Shown here: positions 8,704 to 17,505 of the stretch, piece by piece
Numbering within the stretch: the first letter of the stretch is position 1
Layout of the letters: every line of letters starts with the position of its first letter
Assembly: GCA_002005325.1 (NCBI GenBank)
Contig: CP017315.1
Coordinates: forward strand, 1,612,001-1,676,000
Origin: Candidatus Tokpelaia hoelldoblerii
Lineage (GTDB): Bacteria > Pseudomonadota > Alphaproteobacteria > Rhizobiales > Rhizobiaceae
Direction: 5' to 3'
Length of the DNA: 64,000 nt
Notes under the pieces: model-generated
Database searches by the model: none
The model's input: the letters and a program-made list of their open reading frames with translations, nothing else
What the model was told of the DNA's origin: nothing
Position numbers and translations under genes: made by a program

Positions 8704-9588
8704 ATGTCACAAACGCCGGAAATATTTGATACCGCCCTGATTGAGCACTTTCGCCAGCGCGCCGCCAAACGCGCCATGCCGGGCGTTGATTTCCTGCTGG
8801 CAAGAACGGTGGATGATCTGGCTGAGCGCCTGGCTACCGTTGACCGGCGGTTCACACATGGGCTTGACCTGCACAGCCATACAGATTCAGCCGCGCGGGC
8901 CCTGCAACACAGCGGCAAAGTGACGGCAATCGAACGTATTGAAACGGCGCCCGCTTTTATAACAGCGGATTTTCCTGCCCGCATCGCCCCGCGGGAGCAA
9001 CCTGCCCTGCCCCTGCAAGGCGCAGATCTGATAGTCTCATTACTATCACTGCACCTCGTCAATGATCTGCCCGGCTTGCTCACGCAAATCCGTCTGGGGC
9101 TGAAACCGGACGGACTGTTTCTGGCAGCACTGTGCGGCGCAGGCACATTGGGCGAGTTGCGCGAAAGCCTGTTACAGGCGGAAAGCGAACTTGATGGCGG
9201 CGCCAGCCCGCGTATCATCCCCTTTGCCGATATACGCGACGTCGGCAGCCTGTTGCAGCGCACGGGCTTTGCGCTGCCCGTCACCGACATTGAAAACACC
9301 GTCGTACGTTATGACAATGCCTTTACCCTGATGGCCGACCTGCGCGCCATGGGCATGCAGAACGCATTGCATAACCGGTCACGCAAACCGGTTTCAAAAC
9401 GGTTTTTCAGCCGTGTGGCAGAAATTTACGCCGAACGCTTTTCTGACCCGGACGGGCGAATCCGCGCGACCTTTTCCATTCTCTGGCTATCAGGCTGGGC
9501 ACCGCATAAAGACCAGCAGAAACCGGCCAAACGCGGCAGCGCGCAAATGCCATTGGCTGAAGCATTGGAGCATTTTGCCGGTAAATAG
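8704..9588 (+). CDS. NDUFAF5-like class I methyltransferase-fold protein
   Basis: The 294-residue protein has a Rossmann methyltransferase-like core and resembles the mitochondrial complex I assembly factor NDUFAF5, especially in DLHSHTDSAARALQ, KVTAIERIE and LLSLHLVNDLPGLL. NDUFAF5 is reported to hydroxylate an arginine of the NDUFS7 subunit rather than methylate, so a role in respiratory complex I maturation is plausible here, but that is inference by family. The ATG at 8704 starts MSQTPEIFDTALIEHFRQ, a typical beginning; an upstream extension to 8479 would run through comF on the other strand and is not credible. The gene is divergent from comF with about 106 bases between starts. Confidence 0.85.
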   Translation: MSQTPEIFDTALIEHFRQRAAKRAMPGVDFLLARTVDDLAERLATVDRRFTHGLDLHSHTDSAARALQHSGKVTAIERIETAPAFITADFPARIAPREQPALPLQGADLIVSLLSLHLVNDLPGLLTQIRLGLKPDGLFLAALCGAGTLGELRESLLQAESELDGGASPRIIPFADIRDVGSLLQRTGFALPVTDIENTVVRYDNAFTLMADLRAMGMQNALHNRSRKPVSKRFFSRVAEIYAERFSDPDGRIRATFSILWLSGWAPHKDQQKPAKRGSAQMPLAEALEHFAGK

Positions 9589-9623
9589 CGGCGGCGTTTG
9601 CTGCATCATACCGGTTACAACGT

Positions 9624-11024
9624 TTAATGCCGGCTCAGTTCCGCATCATGATCCGCATTGAAAACATGCTTGTCCGTCTGGCCCAGAATCTGGCTGGCGA
9701 TCGTGCCGGCCGTCATGGAACCATTGACATTAAGCGCCGTGCGGCCCATGTCAATCAGCGGTTCGATAGAAATCAGCAACCCGACAATCGTCACCGGCAA
9801 ACCCATGGCAGGCAGCACAATCAGCGCGGCAAATGTCGCGCCGCCTCCGACACCGGCAACACCGGCAGAACTCACAGTGACAATACCGACAAGCGTGGCA
9901 ATCCACAGCGGATCAAACGGATTGATACCGACAGTCGGCGCGACCATGGTGGCAAGCATTGCCGGGTAAATACCCGCACAACCGTTCTGGCCGATGGTGG
10001 CCCCAAAGGAAGCGGCAAAGCTGGCAATCGACTGCGGCACACCAATGCGTCTGGTTTGCGCTTCAATACTCAACGGAATGCTGGCGGCGCTTGAGCGGCT
10101 GGTGAAAGCAAAGGTCAGCACCGGCAGCACTTTTCTGAAAAAGCGCAGGGGATTGATACCGGAGAGCGTCAGCAGGCCGCTATGCACCGCAAACATGATC
10201 GCAATGGCAAGGTAAGAAGCCACAATAAAAAGCAGCAGCTTTTTTATGTCATTGAGATCAGAAGTCGCGACAACCTTCACCATCAGCGCAAACACACCGT
10301 AGGGCGTCAGGCGGATAACAAGGCGCACTAGCTTCATCACCCATGCCTGCAGGCTGGAAACAGCGGCAAGCACACGCTCGCCTTGTTCTTTATTGTCGCG
10401 CATCAGCTCAATAGCGGCAACACCCAGAAATGCAGCGAAAACCACCACAGCGATAATGGAAGTCGAATTTGCGCCGGTCAATTCGGCAAACGGATTGCGC
10501 GGAATGAAAGACAGGATTGTCTGTGGCACAGTCAAGTTTTCAACCCTTGGCAGATACTGGCTATCAATAGCGGTGATCCGGGCCGTTTCCGCCACCCCGT
10601 GCGCCAGCCCTGTAGCAGAAAGGCCAAAAAGCCTGACCATCATAATCCCGACAAAGGCCGCAATCATCGTGGTGAACAGCAAAATGCCAATGGTCAGGGC
10701 ACTGATTTTACCCAGGGATGAAGCATCATGCAGCCGCGCAATGGCGGAGAGAATGGAAACAAAAACCAGCGGCATGACAACCATCTGCAACAGATTGACA
10801 TACCCGCCCCCGACAATATTGAACCAGTCGAGCGATTTTTTCAGAACCGGACTGTCAACACCATAGATAAAATGCAGGACCAGCCCGAAGACAACACCGC
10901 CGACAAGACCGATAAACACTTTGCCTGACAGGCTCAGGCGGAAACGCCCGAGACAACCCAGCCCAATCAATAAAACCACAAATGCAACAAGATTGATAAT
11001 AAATCCAGCGGAAGCCGACATCAT
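9624..11024 (-). CDS. tcyP: L-cystine symporter of the TcyP type (DAACS family)
   Basis: The 466-residue integral membrane protein has the dicarboxylate/amino acid:cation symporter fold. It matches TcyP in WFNIVGGGYVNLLQMVVMPLV near the N-terminus, AFTSRSSAASIPLS (the serine-rich hairpin), and the FGATIGQNGCAGIYPAM and ATLVGIVTVSSAGVAGVGGG regions that form substrate and cation sites. It probably imports cystine. Two adjacent ATGs occur at 11024 and 11021; an AAAGGCG ribosome site favours 11024, and an in-frame extension upstream has no family match. It is transcribed alone, with a 325-base gene-free stretch upstream. Confidence 0.92.
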   Translation of the reverse strand: MMSASAGFIINLVAFVVLLIGLGCLGRFRLSLSGKVFIGLVGGVVFGLVLHFIYGVDSPVLKKSLDWFNIVGGGYVNLLQMVVMPLVFVSILSAIARLHDASSLGKISALTIGILLFTTMIAAFVGIMMVRLFGLSATGLAHGVAETARITAIDSQYLPRVENLTVPQTILSFIPRNPFAELTGANSTSIIAVVVFAAFLGVAAIELMRDNKEQGERVLAAVSSLQAWVMKLVRLVIRLTPYGVFALMVKVVATSDLNDIKKLLLFIVASYLAIAIMFAVHSGLLTLSGINPLRFFRKVLPVLTFAFTSRSSAASIPLSIEAQTRRIGVPQSIASFAASFGATIGQNGCAGIYPAMLATMVAPTVGINPFDPLWIATLVGIVTVSSAGVAGVGGGATFAALIVLPAMGLPVTIVGLLISIEPLIDMGRTALNVNGSMTAGTIASQILGQTDKHVFNADHDAELSRH

Positions 11025-11349
11025 ACAACGCCTTTCAAAACATACATGAAGGAATGCCTGCAATCAGGCTTTTTTCCATTTTACGATTGCTGTTCCCACA
11101 GCATTTTTTGCTATTATAATGGATAGGGAAGCAAAATTTGCGCAAAACAATCCCAAAGACTGACCATGAAAATAGATTAAAATTCTAATTTTCAATCTCA
11201 ATCGGGCACGAAAATCTATTATCTTTCATGATTGTGAAGAGGCGTTATTAAACGGCACGGCCGCGGGAACGGCAAGAACAAACCTTTCCCGTCCCGGATC
11301 AATTGACCATCCCCGCCCTCAAGGCAGGAAATAAAACAAGGGAACACTG
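11025..11349. other. Gene-free stretch upstream of tcyP
   Basis: This 325-base interval between the tcyP start and the end of the next leftward gene holds no credible coding frame. It should carry the tcyP promoter. It is AT-rich in the middle, with an 8-base inverted repeat AATAGATT (11171-11178) / AATCTATT (11213-11220) enclosing a second AT-rich imperfect repeat. I cannot assign a regulator to these and see no riboswitch I recognise. Confidence 0.5.
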
Positions 11350-11592
11350 TTACTTTTGCGGCCTGGCCTGCTCACTGTCCGGCACAACAGAACCGGTGAT
11401 GACTTTATCCGGCGCGGGCACAAACAGTGTTCCGGTCAGCTGCTGGTCTTTCGACTGTGTCAAAAGCGGAATAAGGATAAGACCAAGAGCCACGGCAGTC
11501 GATCCGAAAAGCAACACAATCCGCAAAAAACCCGCTCCGGCTCCAGCGCCCTGTTCCTGATCGTCAAACTGAGTAAGACCCTGATTCTTCAT
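11350..11592 (-). CDS. Small single-pass membrane protein of unknown function
   Basis: An 80-residue protein with one clear transmembrane helix at about residues 23-42 (FLRIVLLFGSTAVALGLILI), a short polar Gln/Asp-rich N-terminus with a GAGAGAG stretch, and a C-terminal tail of about 38 residues. The ATG at 11592 is chosen because GGAGC precedes it by six to seven bases. I do not recognise a named family. A sequence close to an EcfG-type promoter lies just upstream (11610-11635), so it could be a stress-regulated envelope protein; that is inference. Confidence 0.65.
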   Translation of the reverse strand: MKNQGLTQFDDQEQGAGAGAGFLRIVLLFGSTAVALGLILIPLLTQSKDQQLTGTLFVPAPDKVITGSVVPDSEQARPQK

Positions 11593-11609
11593 AATAAGCT
11601 CCATACATC

Positions 11610-11635
11610 ACCGTAAGGAATTAGACGCCCGTTCC
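11610..11635 (-). promoter_or_regulatory. Possible EcfG-type promoter (one mismatch)
   Basis: Read leftward, GGAAC (11635-11631) is followed after 17 bases by CGGT (11613-11610); the EcfG consensus is GGAAC-N16/17-CGTT. It lies 17 bases before the ATG of the small membrane protein, so the leader would be very short. Weak evidence only. Confidence 0.3.
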
Positions 11636-11723
11636 TGTTAAGGAAGGGTAAATAATCTTTTAAAAACACAGCTTTCAGTTTTTCTTGGTTAATGTAACCT
11701 TATGCCCCTGGCCCGCTCATGTT

Positions 11724-12200
11724 TTATGATCCATCTACAAATTCCTGCGCCAAAACCTGCCGCAAAGCGGGAAGAAGCGGGATATCCGCCGCTGGCATGG
11801 GATAATCAGCAAGGTTTTCCGCCGCCACCCAGGCAAGCCGCACCCAGGCAAGCCGCTGCCCCTCTTGCGACCGGGGCGTACCGGTAAAACGGCGGCAGAA
11901 ATAAAGCGGCATCAACAGATGAAAACGCTCATAAGTATGACTGGCAAAAGTCAGCGGCTCAATATTCCCAACACTTGCCGCAACACCCAGCTCTTCCATC
12001 AGTTCACGGACAAGGGCTGCTTCCGGTGTCTCACCTGCCTCGACCTTGCCACCCGGAAATTCCCACAGCCCCGCCATGGATTTGCCTTGCGGCCGTTCCG
12101 CCAGCAGCACACGGCCCTGCCCGTCCACAAGCGCACAGGCAACAACCAGCACCAGCGGATGGCTGTGCCGCTTATCATCCTCAACTTCGATAGTCGCCAT
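11724..12200 (-). CDS. mutT: 8-oxo-dGTP diphosphatase (Nudix hydrolase) MutT
   Basis: The 158-residue protein (from ATG 12200) hydrolyses 8-oxo-dGTP to the monophosphate and so limits A:T to C:G mutation. The Nudix box is complete (GKVEAGETPEAALVRELMEE, then LGV), and the start of the fold (VACALVDGQGRVLLAERPQGKSMAGLWEFPGG) is typical. The start overlaps the argJ stop by 20 bases, so translation is probably coupled; an alternative start four codons earlier exists. A perfect 15-base tandem duplication inside the gene doubles five residues (RLAWV RLAWV) shortly before the YPMPAAD motif, so the protein carries a small insertion compared with what I expect for the family. Confidence 0.93.
   Translation of the reverse strand: MATIEVEDDKRHSHPLVLVVACALVDGQGRVLLAERPQGKSMAGLWEFPGGKVEAGETPEAALVRELMEELGVAASVGNIEPLTFASHTYERFHLLMPLYFCRRFTGTPRSQEGQRLAWVRLAWVAAENLADYPMPAADIPLLPALRQVLAQEFVDGS
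11826..11855. repeat. Perfect 15-bp tandem duplication inside mutT
   Basis: CACCCAGGCAAGCCG occurs twice back to back (11826-11840 and 11841-11855). Fifteen bases keep the frame and duplicate five codons of mutT. Identity of the two copies suggests a recent slippage event. Confidence 0.9.
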
Positions 12201-13419
12201 TGATCGCCACATATTCCTTTGTCAGGTCACAGGTCCATACCTTCGCCCGGCCTTCGCCAAGGCCGATATCCACCCGGATGGTGATTTCATCTTTTTTCAT
12301 CGTGGCGGCGGCCGCCTCTTCCGAATAATCGGGGTCACGCGCGCCGTGATATGCCAGACGGTGCTCACCGAACCAGATGGAAAGCCGGTCACGGTCGGCC
12401 TTTTCCCCCGCTTTGCCAACCGCCATCACCACCCGCCCCCAATTGGCGTCCTCACCGGCAACAGCGGTTTTCACCAAAGGCGAATTGGCAATGGAAAAAG
12501 CAATTTTTTTCGCCGCCACGTCTGTTACCGCCCCGATAACCTCAACCTCTATCAGTTTACGCGCGCCCTCGCCGTCACGGGCGACCTGCAGGGCAAGGTC
12601 AAGCAACACATCTTTGACAGCAGCGGCAAAGGCCGCATAATGCGGGCCATCGCGGCTTTTTAACCGCGCCACACCGTTTTCTTCCGCGCCGCCGGTGGCA
12701 AACAGCAGCAGCGTGTCCGAGGTGGACGTATCGCTGTCAACCGTGATCGAATTGAAACTCGCATCCGCTCCCTCCCGCAAAATCTCCTGCAACAGCGGTG
12801 CGTCCACCGGCGCATCGGTCACAACAAAGGAAAGCATGGTGGCCATATCCGGCGCAATCATCCCCGCTCCTTTGGCAATACCGTTAATGGTCACCTCATG
12901 CTGCCCGAGCGGCACTGTACGGGTTGCCAGCTTGGGAAAGGTATCAGTGGTCATGATCGCCCGCGCGGCTTCAGGCCAGGCGTCTTCCCGCCCCTCATGC
13001 GCCAGTGCGGCAAGCAAAGGCGTAAAACGCGCTGCATTGAGCGGTTCACCGATAACGCCGGTTGAAGCAAGGTAGATTTCATCTTCACGGCAGCCAAGCG
13101 CGCGGGCGGCGGCGGCGGCGGTTTCATCCGCCGCCTGGCGCCCCGCCGCACCGGTAAAGGCATTGGCATTGCCGGAATTGACGACAACACCACGCGCTTT
13201 GCCGGTTGCAAGCGCGGCGCGGCAATGGTCAACCGGCGCCGACGGACACAGCGAACGGGTGAAAACGCCCGCGACATCCACAGGCCTGTCAAAGGTCAGA
13301 AAAAGCAGATCCGTCCGCCCCTGATATTTAATACCTGCCGCCACTGCCGCCATCCGCACACCGGCAAGAACAGGCATGCAAGGCAGGACGTGCGGCGCCA
13401 ACGGCGAAATCTTTGTCAT
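12181..13419 (-). CDS. argJ: Bifunctional ornithine acetyltransferase / N-acetylglutamate synthase
   Basis: The 412-residue cytoplasmic enzyme transfers the acetyl group from N-acetylornithine to glutamate and can also use acetyl-CoA, supplying both the first and fifth steps of arginine synthesis. The self-cleavage motif is clear: KGAGMIAPDMATMLSF, with the nucleophilic threonine at about residue 194, which becomes the N-terminus of the beta chain. The NSGNANAFTG motif near the N-terminus and the C-terminal EYVAINGDYRS are family hallmarks. The ATG at 13419 (MTKISPLAPHVLP) fits homologues; earlier in-frame starts add unrelated residues. The parvulin gene ends 78 bases upstream, and mutT overlaps the 3' end. 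Confidence 0.96.
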   Translation of the reverse strand: MTKISPLAPHVLPCMPVLAGVRMAAVAAGIKYQGRTDLLFLTFDRPVDVAGVFTRSLCPSAPVDHCRAALATGKARGVVVNSGNANAFTGAAGRQAADETAAAAARALGCREDEIYLASTGVIGEPLNAARFTPLLAALAHEGREDAWPEAARAIMTTDTFPKLATRTVPLGQHEVTINGIAKGAGMIAPDMATMLSFVVTDAPVDAPLLQEILREGADASFNSITVDSDTSTSDTLLLFATGGAEENGVARLKSRDGPHYAAFAAAVKDVLLDLALQVARDGEGARKLIEVEVIGAVTDVAAKKIAFSIANSPLVKTAVAGEDANWGRVVMAVGKAGEKADRDRLSIWFGEHRLAYHGARDPDYSEEAAAATMKKDEITIRVDIGLGEGRAKVWTCDLTKEYVAINGDYRS

Positions 13420-13461
13420 CAAAATCATCCAGCAAAAGAAATAATACAGCAAACCGCAACA

Positions 13462-13487
13462 GGCGGCCTGTTTATATCAAGGCCGCC
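13462..13487 (-). terminator. Hairpin between the parvulin gene and argJ
   Basis: GGCGGCCT (13462-13469) and AGGCCGCC (13480-13487) form a perfect 8-bp GC-rich stem ten bases after the parvulin stop. The leftward tail is only weakly T-rich (TGTTGCGGTTTG), so it may attenuate rather than fully end transcription into argJ. Confidence 0.5.
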
Positions 13488-13497
13488 CGTTTATTTA

Positions 13498-14433
13498 TTA
13501 TTCAAACCCGTCTTCGCTGACTGCCGGTTCCTGCGCCAGTTGCTCAACCGCCTTGGCAACATCAGCATTGGGATAGGAAACCTTCAGCTTGCCGGTCACG
13601 GTCTTTTGCAGCTCACCGGCCATTTCCATCCGCATCATATTTTTGACAGAAGGCGCCGCTTCTTCCAATGTCGGCGGCTCTTTCATGCGCATATCCTCAA
13701 CCTTGATAATGTGCCAGCCATAAGGGCTCTGCACCGGTTTCTGCGTGACTTCACCGGCCTTGAGGGCAAAAGCGGCCTCGCTGAATTCCGGCACCATTTC
13801 CGCCTTGGTGAAATAGCCAAGATCGCCGCCGGCAGCGGCAACACCGTCAACCGACTGCTCGTTCAGAAGCGTATCAAAGTTCTCGCCTTTTTTCAGGCGC
13901 GCGACAAGAGCTTTCGCCTCTTCCTCGGTTGGCACCAGAATATGACGGGCATGAACTTCCGGCTCTTTGGGCAAGGAGCCTATTTCCTTGTCATAACGCG
14001 CCTTTATCTCGGCATCTGTCGGCTTTCCTGCAAAAAATTTGTCCACATAAAGCTGTTGCAGCGCTGATTCGCGCAACAATTCCATCCGCTGCTTGAATTC
14101 CGGCGTTCCGTCAAGCTTGTCAGCAAGCGCCTCATTGGCAAAGGCCTTGAGTGAAACAAGCACTGAAACCGTCTGGACACGACGGGTGAAATCGCCCTGT
14201 GTGCCGCCGGGAACCATCATCGTCGCCCATTCATCAACTTCCGCTACCGTGATCTTCCTGCCATCAATGACAGCCATGACATCTGTGGCTTTCAGCACCG
14301 GCCCGGCGGCAATCCCGTTATCCGCCTCCACCTGCGGAATGGACGGTGTCGCCGTTTCCTGCGCAAGCGCCGGCGCACAAACGCCAAACAGCAAGGAAGA
14401 AGCAAGCAAGGCTGTTTTACAATCAAACTTCAT
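13498..14433 (-). CDS. Periplasmic parvulin-type peptidyl-prolyl cis-trans isomerase
   Basis: The 311-residue precursor has a signal peptide (about residues 1-24, ending APALAQ), an N-terminal SurA/PrsA-like helical region, and a PpiC domain at about residues 160-247. The latter shows HARHILVPTEEEA, GGDLGYFTKAEMVPEFSEAA and SPYGWHIIKVED. It should assist folding of exported and outer membrane proteins. It is divergent from secA across a 275-base gap, which suits a shared export role, and lies upstream of argJ on the same strand with a hairpin between them. The ATG is at 14433. Confidence 0.93.
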   Translation of the reverse strand: MKFDCKTALLASSLLFGVCAPALAQETATPSIPQVEADNGIAAGPVLKATDVMAVIDGRKITVAEVDEWATMMVPGGTQGDFTRRVQTVSVLVSLKAFANEALADKLDGTPEFKQRMELLRESALQQLYVDKFFAGKPTDAEIKARYDKEIGSLPKEPEVHARHILVPTEEEAKALVARLKKGENFDTLLNEQSVDGVAAAGGDLGYFTKAEMVPEFSEAAFALKAGEVTQKPVQSPYGWHIIKVEDMRMKEPPTLEEAAPSVKNMMRMEMAGELQKTVTGKLKVSYPNADVAKAVEQLAQEPAVSEDGFE

Positions 14434-14708
14434 TATTATGGCTCCTTAAAGACCGTTTTCCTGTAATCTGGTTATAGAGACATATAGAATATTAGCGGCA
14501 CAAAATCCATATCCAAACCTGCGACGCGCAATATCGAACATTGACATCCCCCTAAACTACTCTTATTTCTCGTTTGATCTGGTGTCCAGTCTATTCTATG
14601 CAACATTTTGATGATGAAAGTGTGTCATGGATACGGCACACCGCAAAATTTTATCATTCCGGAACTTTTATCCACCGGAAAATATGAAAATAAGAGAAAG
14701 GACCAGCA

Positions 14709-17420
14709 ATGGTCAGTTTAGGTGGTTTAGCCCGCAAGCTTTTCGGCTCATCCCATGACCGGCGTGTCAAGGGCCTGCGCCCGCGGGTTGCACAGATTAA
14801 CGCGCTGGAACCGGAAATCGCCGCATTGAGCGATCAGGAACTGCAAAACAAGACCGCTGAGTTCCGCGCCCGCCTTGAACAGGGGGAAACACCGGACAGG
14901 CTGCTGCCGGAAGCTTTTGCCGTGGTACGCGAGGCGGCAAAACGCGTTTTCGGCATGCGCCCCTTTGATGTGCAGCTGATCGGCGGCATGGTGCTGCATG
15001 AGCACGGCATTGCCGAAATGCGCACCGGTGAGGGTAAAACCCTGATGGCGACCCTGCCGGTCTATCTCAACGCACTGACCGGCAAAGGTGTGCATGTTGT
15101 CACCGTCAACGACTATCTTGCCAGCCGCGACGCCGAAACCATGGGCCAGCTTTACAGCTTTCTAGGCCTGACCACCGGCGTTATCGTCCATGATCTGGAC
15201 AATGAATCGCGCCGGGCCGCCTATGCCTGCGACATCACCTATGGCACAAACAACGAGCTGGGTTTTGACTATCTGCGCGATAATATGACCTTTGACCGCA
15301 GCCAGATGGTACAGCGCGGCCATCATTACGCCATTGTTGACGAGGTGGATTCCATCCTGATTGACGAGGCGCGCACGCCGCTGATCATCTCCGGCCCGCT
15401 GGAGGACCGCTCGGAATTTTATAACCTGATTGATACTTTCATTCCCGCGCTCAAGCCGGAAGATTACGAGATTGATGAAAAGCAGAGAACGGCGACCTTC
15501 ACTGAAGCCGGCACTGAAAAAATGGAACGCCGGCTGAAGAAAGCCGGCCATCTGAAAGGTGACGGGCTTTATGACATTGAAAATGTCACCATTGTGCATC
15601 ACCTCAACAACGCGCTGAAAGCGCACAAGCTGTTCCTGCGTGACAAGGATTATATTGTCCGCAATGACGAAATTGTCATTATTGACGAATTTACCGGCCG
15701 CATGATGCCCGGGCGGCGCTATTCGGAAGGGCTGCATCAGGCGCTGGAAGCCAAGGAACATGTCACCATCCAGCCCGAAAACCAGACGCTTGCCTCCATC
15801 ACCTTCCAGAATTATTTCCGCATGTATACGAAACTGGCAGGCATGACCGGCACTGCGGCGACAGAGGCGGAAGAATTTGCCAGCATTTATGATCTGGAAG
15901 TGGTGGAAATTCCGACCAATCTGCCCGTTCAGCGCATGGATGAGGATGATGAGGTCTACCGCACGGTGGAAGAGAAATACCGTGCCATCATCCGCGACAT
16001 CAAGGAAGCCCACGCCCGTGGCCAGCCGGTGCTGGTCGGCACGACTTCCATTGAAAAATCCGAACTTCTCGCCGAGCGGCTGCGCAAGGACAAGGTTCGC
16101 AATTTTCAGGTGCTCAACGCCCGTTATCACGAGCAGGAAGCCTATATCATCGCGCAGGCCGGTGTGCCCGGCGCCATCACCATCGCTACCAATATGGCCG
16201 GACGCGGCACGGATATCCAGCTTGGCGGCAACGTGGAAATGCGCATTCGCCAGGAGTTGCAGGATGTGCCGGAAGGTGCAAAACGCGAGGCGGAAACTGA
16301 GGAAATCCGTCTGGATGTGGCACGCCTGAAAGAAGAGGCGATTGCCGCGGGCGGGCTTTTTGTGCTGGCGACAGAGCGTCACGAAAGCCGCCGCATTGAC
16401 AATCAGTTGCGGGGCCGCTCCGGCCGTCAGGGCGATCCGGGGCGCTCGAAGTTCTTCCTTTCGCTGCAGGATGACCTGATGCGCATTTTCGGCTCCGGCC
16501 GCATGGACAGCATGCTGCAGAAACTGGGGCTGAAAGAAGATGAGGCCATCACCCATCCGTGGATTAATAAAGCGCTGGAAAAAGCGCAGAAAAAGGTGGA
16601 AGCACGCAATTTTGACATGCGCAAGAATGTGCTCAAATATGATGATGTGATGAATGACCAGCGCAAGGTTATCTTTGAGCAGCGCATGGAAGTGATGGAC
16701 AGCCCGGATCTGACAGACATCATTGACGATATGCGTGAAGAAGTGGTGGAAGATCTGGTCAGCCTGTATTTTCCTGCCGGCAGCTACGCCGAACAATGGA
16801 ACGCACCCGCTTTGCAGGAAGATCTGCACCGGCTCTTCAACCTTGATCTGCCGGTTACAGACTGGGTCAAGGGAGACGGCGTCAGCGAGGAAACCGTGCT
16901 GCAACGCACCTTTGCCGCAGCAAAAGAGCGCATGAACGAGCGCAGGGAGCATTTCGGCCCTGAACTCACCGCTTATCTGAACAAGGCTGTTCTGCTGGAA
17001 ACCATCGATCTGCTGTGGCGTGAACATCTGGTCAATCTGGAACACCTGCGTTCGGCCGTGGGTTTCCGCGGCTATGCCCAGCGCGACCCGCTCAATGAAT
17101 ACAAGACTGAATCATTCGAGCTGTTTCAGACAATGCTTGCCAATCTGCGTCAGGATGCGATTTCCAAACTGATGCGCATTGAGGTGGTGCAGAATGAAGC
17201 TGAAACCCTGCCCGAAATGCATGCCGGCCATCCGGCTTTTGATGCGCAGGATGAAGGCAACGATATGGTGCAGCTTACCCGTGAGCAGGAAATGCGGACC
17301 GTGCGGCCGGAAGACCGCGACCCCAAAGACCCGTCAACATGGGGCAAGGTCGGGCGTAATGAGCCTTGCCCTTGCGGTTCAGGCAAAAAATACAAGCATT
17401 GCCACGGCGCATTTGTTTAA
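14709..17420 (+). CDS. secA: Preprotein translocase ATPase SecA
   Basis: The 903-residue motor drives proteins through SecYEG. Visible landmarks are Walker A MRTGEGKTL near residue 103, Walker B in IVDEVDSILIDEARTPL near 211, helicase motifs such as MAGRGTDIQLGG and QLRGRSGRQGDPG, and a C-terminal SEC-C zinc motif EPCPCGSGKKYKHCHG at the very end, which binds SecB and lipids. Length and ends match alphaproteobacterial SecA. An AGAAAGGACC ribosome site precedes the ATG. The upstream 275 bases, shared with the divergent parvulin gene, hold no gene and presumably both promoters. Confidence 0.98.
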   Translation: MVSLGGLARKLFGSSHDRRVKGLRPRVAQINALEPEIAALSDQELQNKTAEFRARLEQGETPDRLLPEAFAVVREAAKRVFGMRPFDVQLIGGMVLHEHGIAEMRTGEGKTLMATLPVYLNALTGKGVHVVTVNDYLASRDAETMGQLYSFLGLTTGVIVHDLDNESRRAAYACDITYGTNNELGFDYLRDNMTFDRSQMVQRGHHYAIVDEVDSILIDEARTPLIISGPLEDRSEFYNLIDTFIPALKPEDYEIDEKQRTATFTEAGTEKMERRLKKAGHLKGDGLYDIENVTIVHHLNNALKAHKLFLRDKDYIVRNDEIVIIDEFTGRMMPGRRYSEGLHQALEAKEHVTIQPENQTLASITFQNYFRMYTKLAGMTGTAATEAEEFASIYDLEVVEIPTNLPVQRMDEDDEVYRTVEEKYRAIIRDIKEAHARGQPVLVGTTSIEKSELLAERLRKDKVRNFQVLNARYHEQEAYIIAQAGVPGAITIATNMAGRGTDIQLGGNVEMRIRQELQDVPEGAKREAETEEIRLDVARLKEEAIAAGGLFVLATERHESRRIDNQLRGRSGRQGDPGRSKFFLSLQDDLMRIFGSGRMDSMLQKLGLKEDEAITHPWINKALEKAQKKVEARNFDMRKNVLKYDDVMNDQRKVIFEQRMEVMDSPDLTDIIDDMREEVVEDLVSLYFPAGSYAEQWNAPALQEDLHRLFNLDLPVTDWVKGDGVSEETVLQRTFAAAKERMNERREHFGPELTAYLNKAVLLETIDLLWREHLVNLEHLRSAVGFRGYAQRDPLNEYKTESFELFQTMLANLRQDAISKLMRIEVVQNEAETLPEMHAGHPAFDAQDEGNDMVQLTREQEMRTVRPEDRDPKDPSTWGKVGRNEPCPCGSGKKYKHCHGAFV

Positions 17421-17423
17421 TGC

Positions 17424-17445
17424 AAAACCTGCAAAAGCAGGTTTT
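17424..17445 (+). terminator. Rho-independent terminator of secA
   Basis: AAAACCTGC and GCAGGTTTT form a perfect 9-bp stem with an AAAA loop, starting four bases after the secA stop; the right arm ends in TTTT followed by GTT. Confidence 0.8.
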
Positions 17446-17505
17446 GTTCATCCTGGCTTTGGCGGTCTGTCTATAATGGGTACATGAGCATTAAAAGAAG
17501 ATAGA

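Noticed and set aside
15162..17045. Long open frame (627 codons) antisense to secA
   Set aside because: It lies wholly inside secA on the other strand, has no family likeness, and arises from the codon use of secA.
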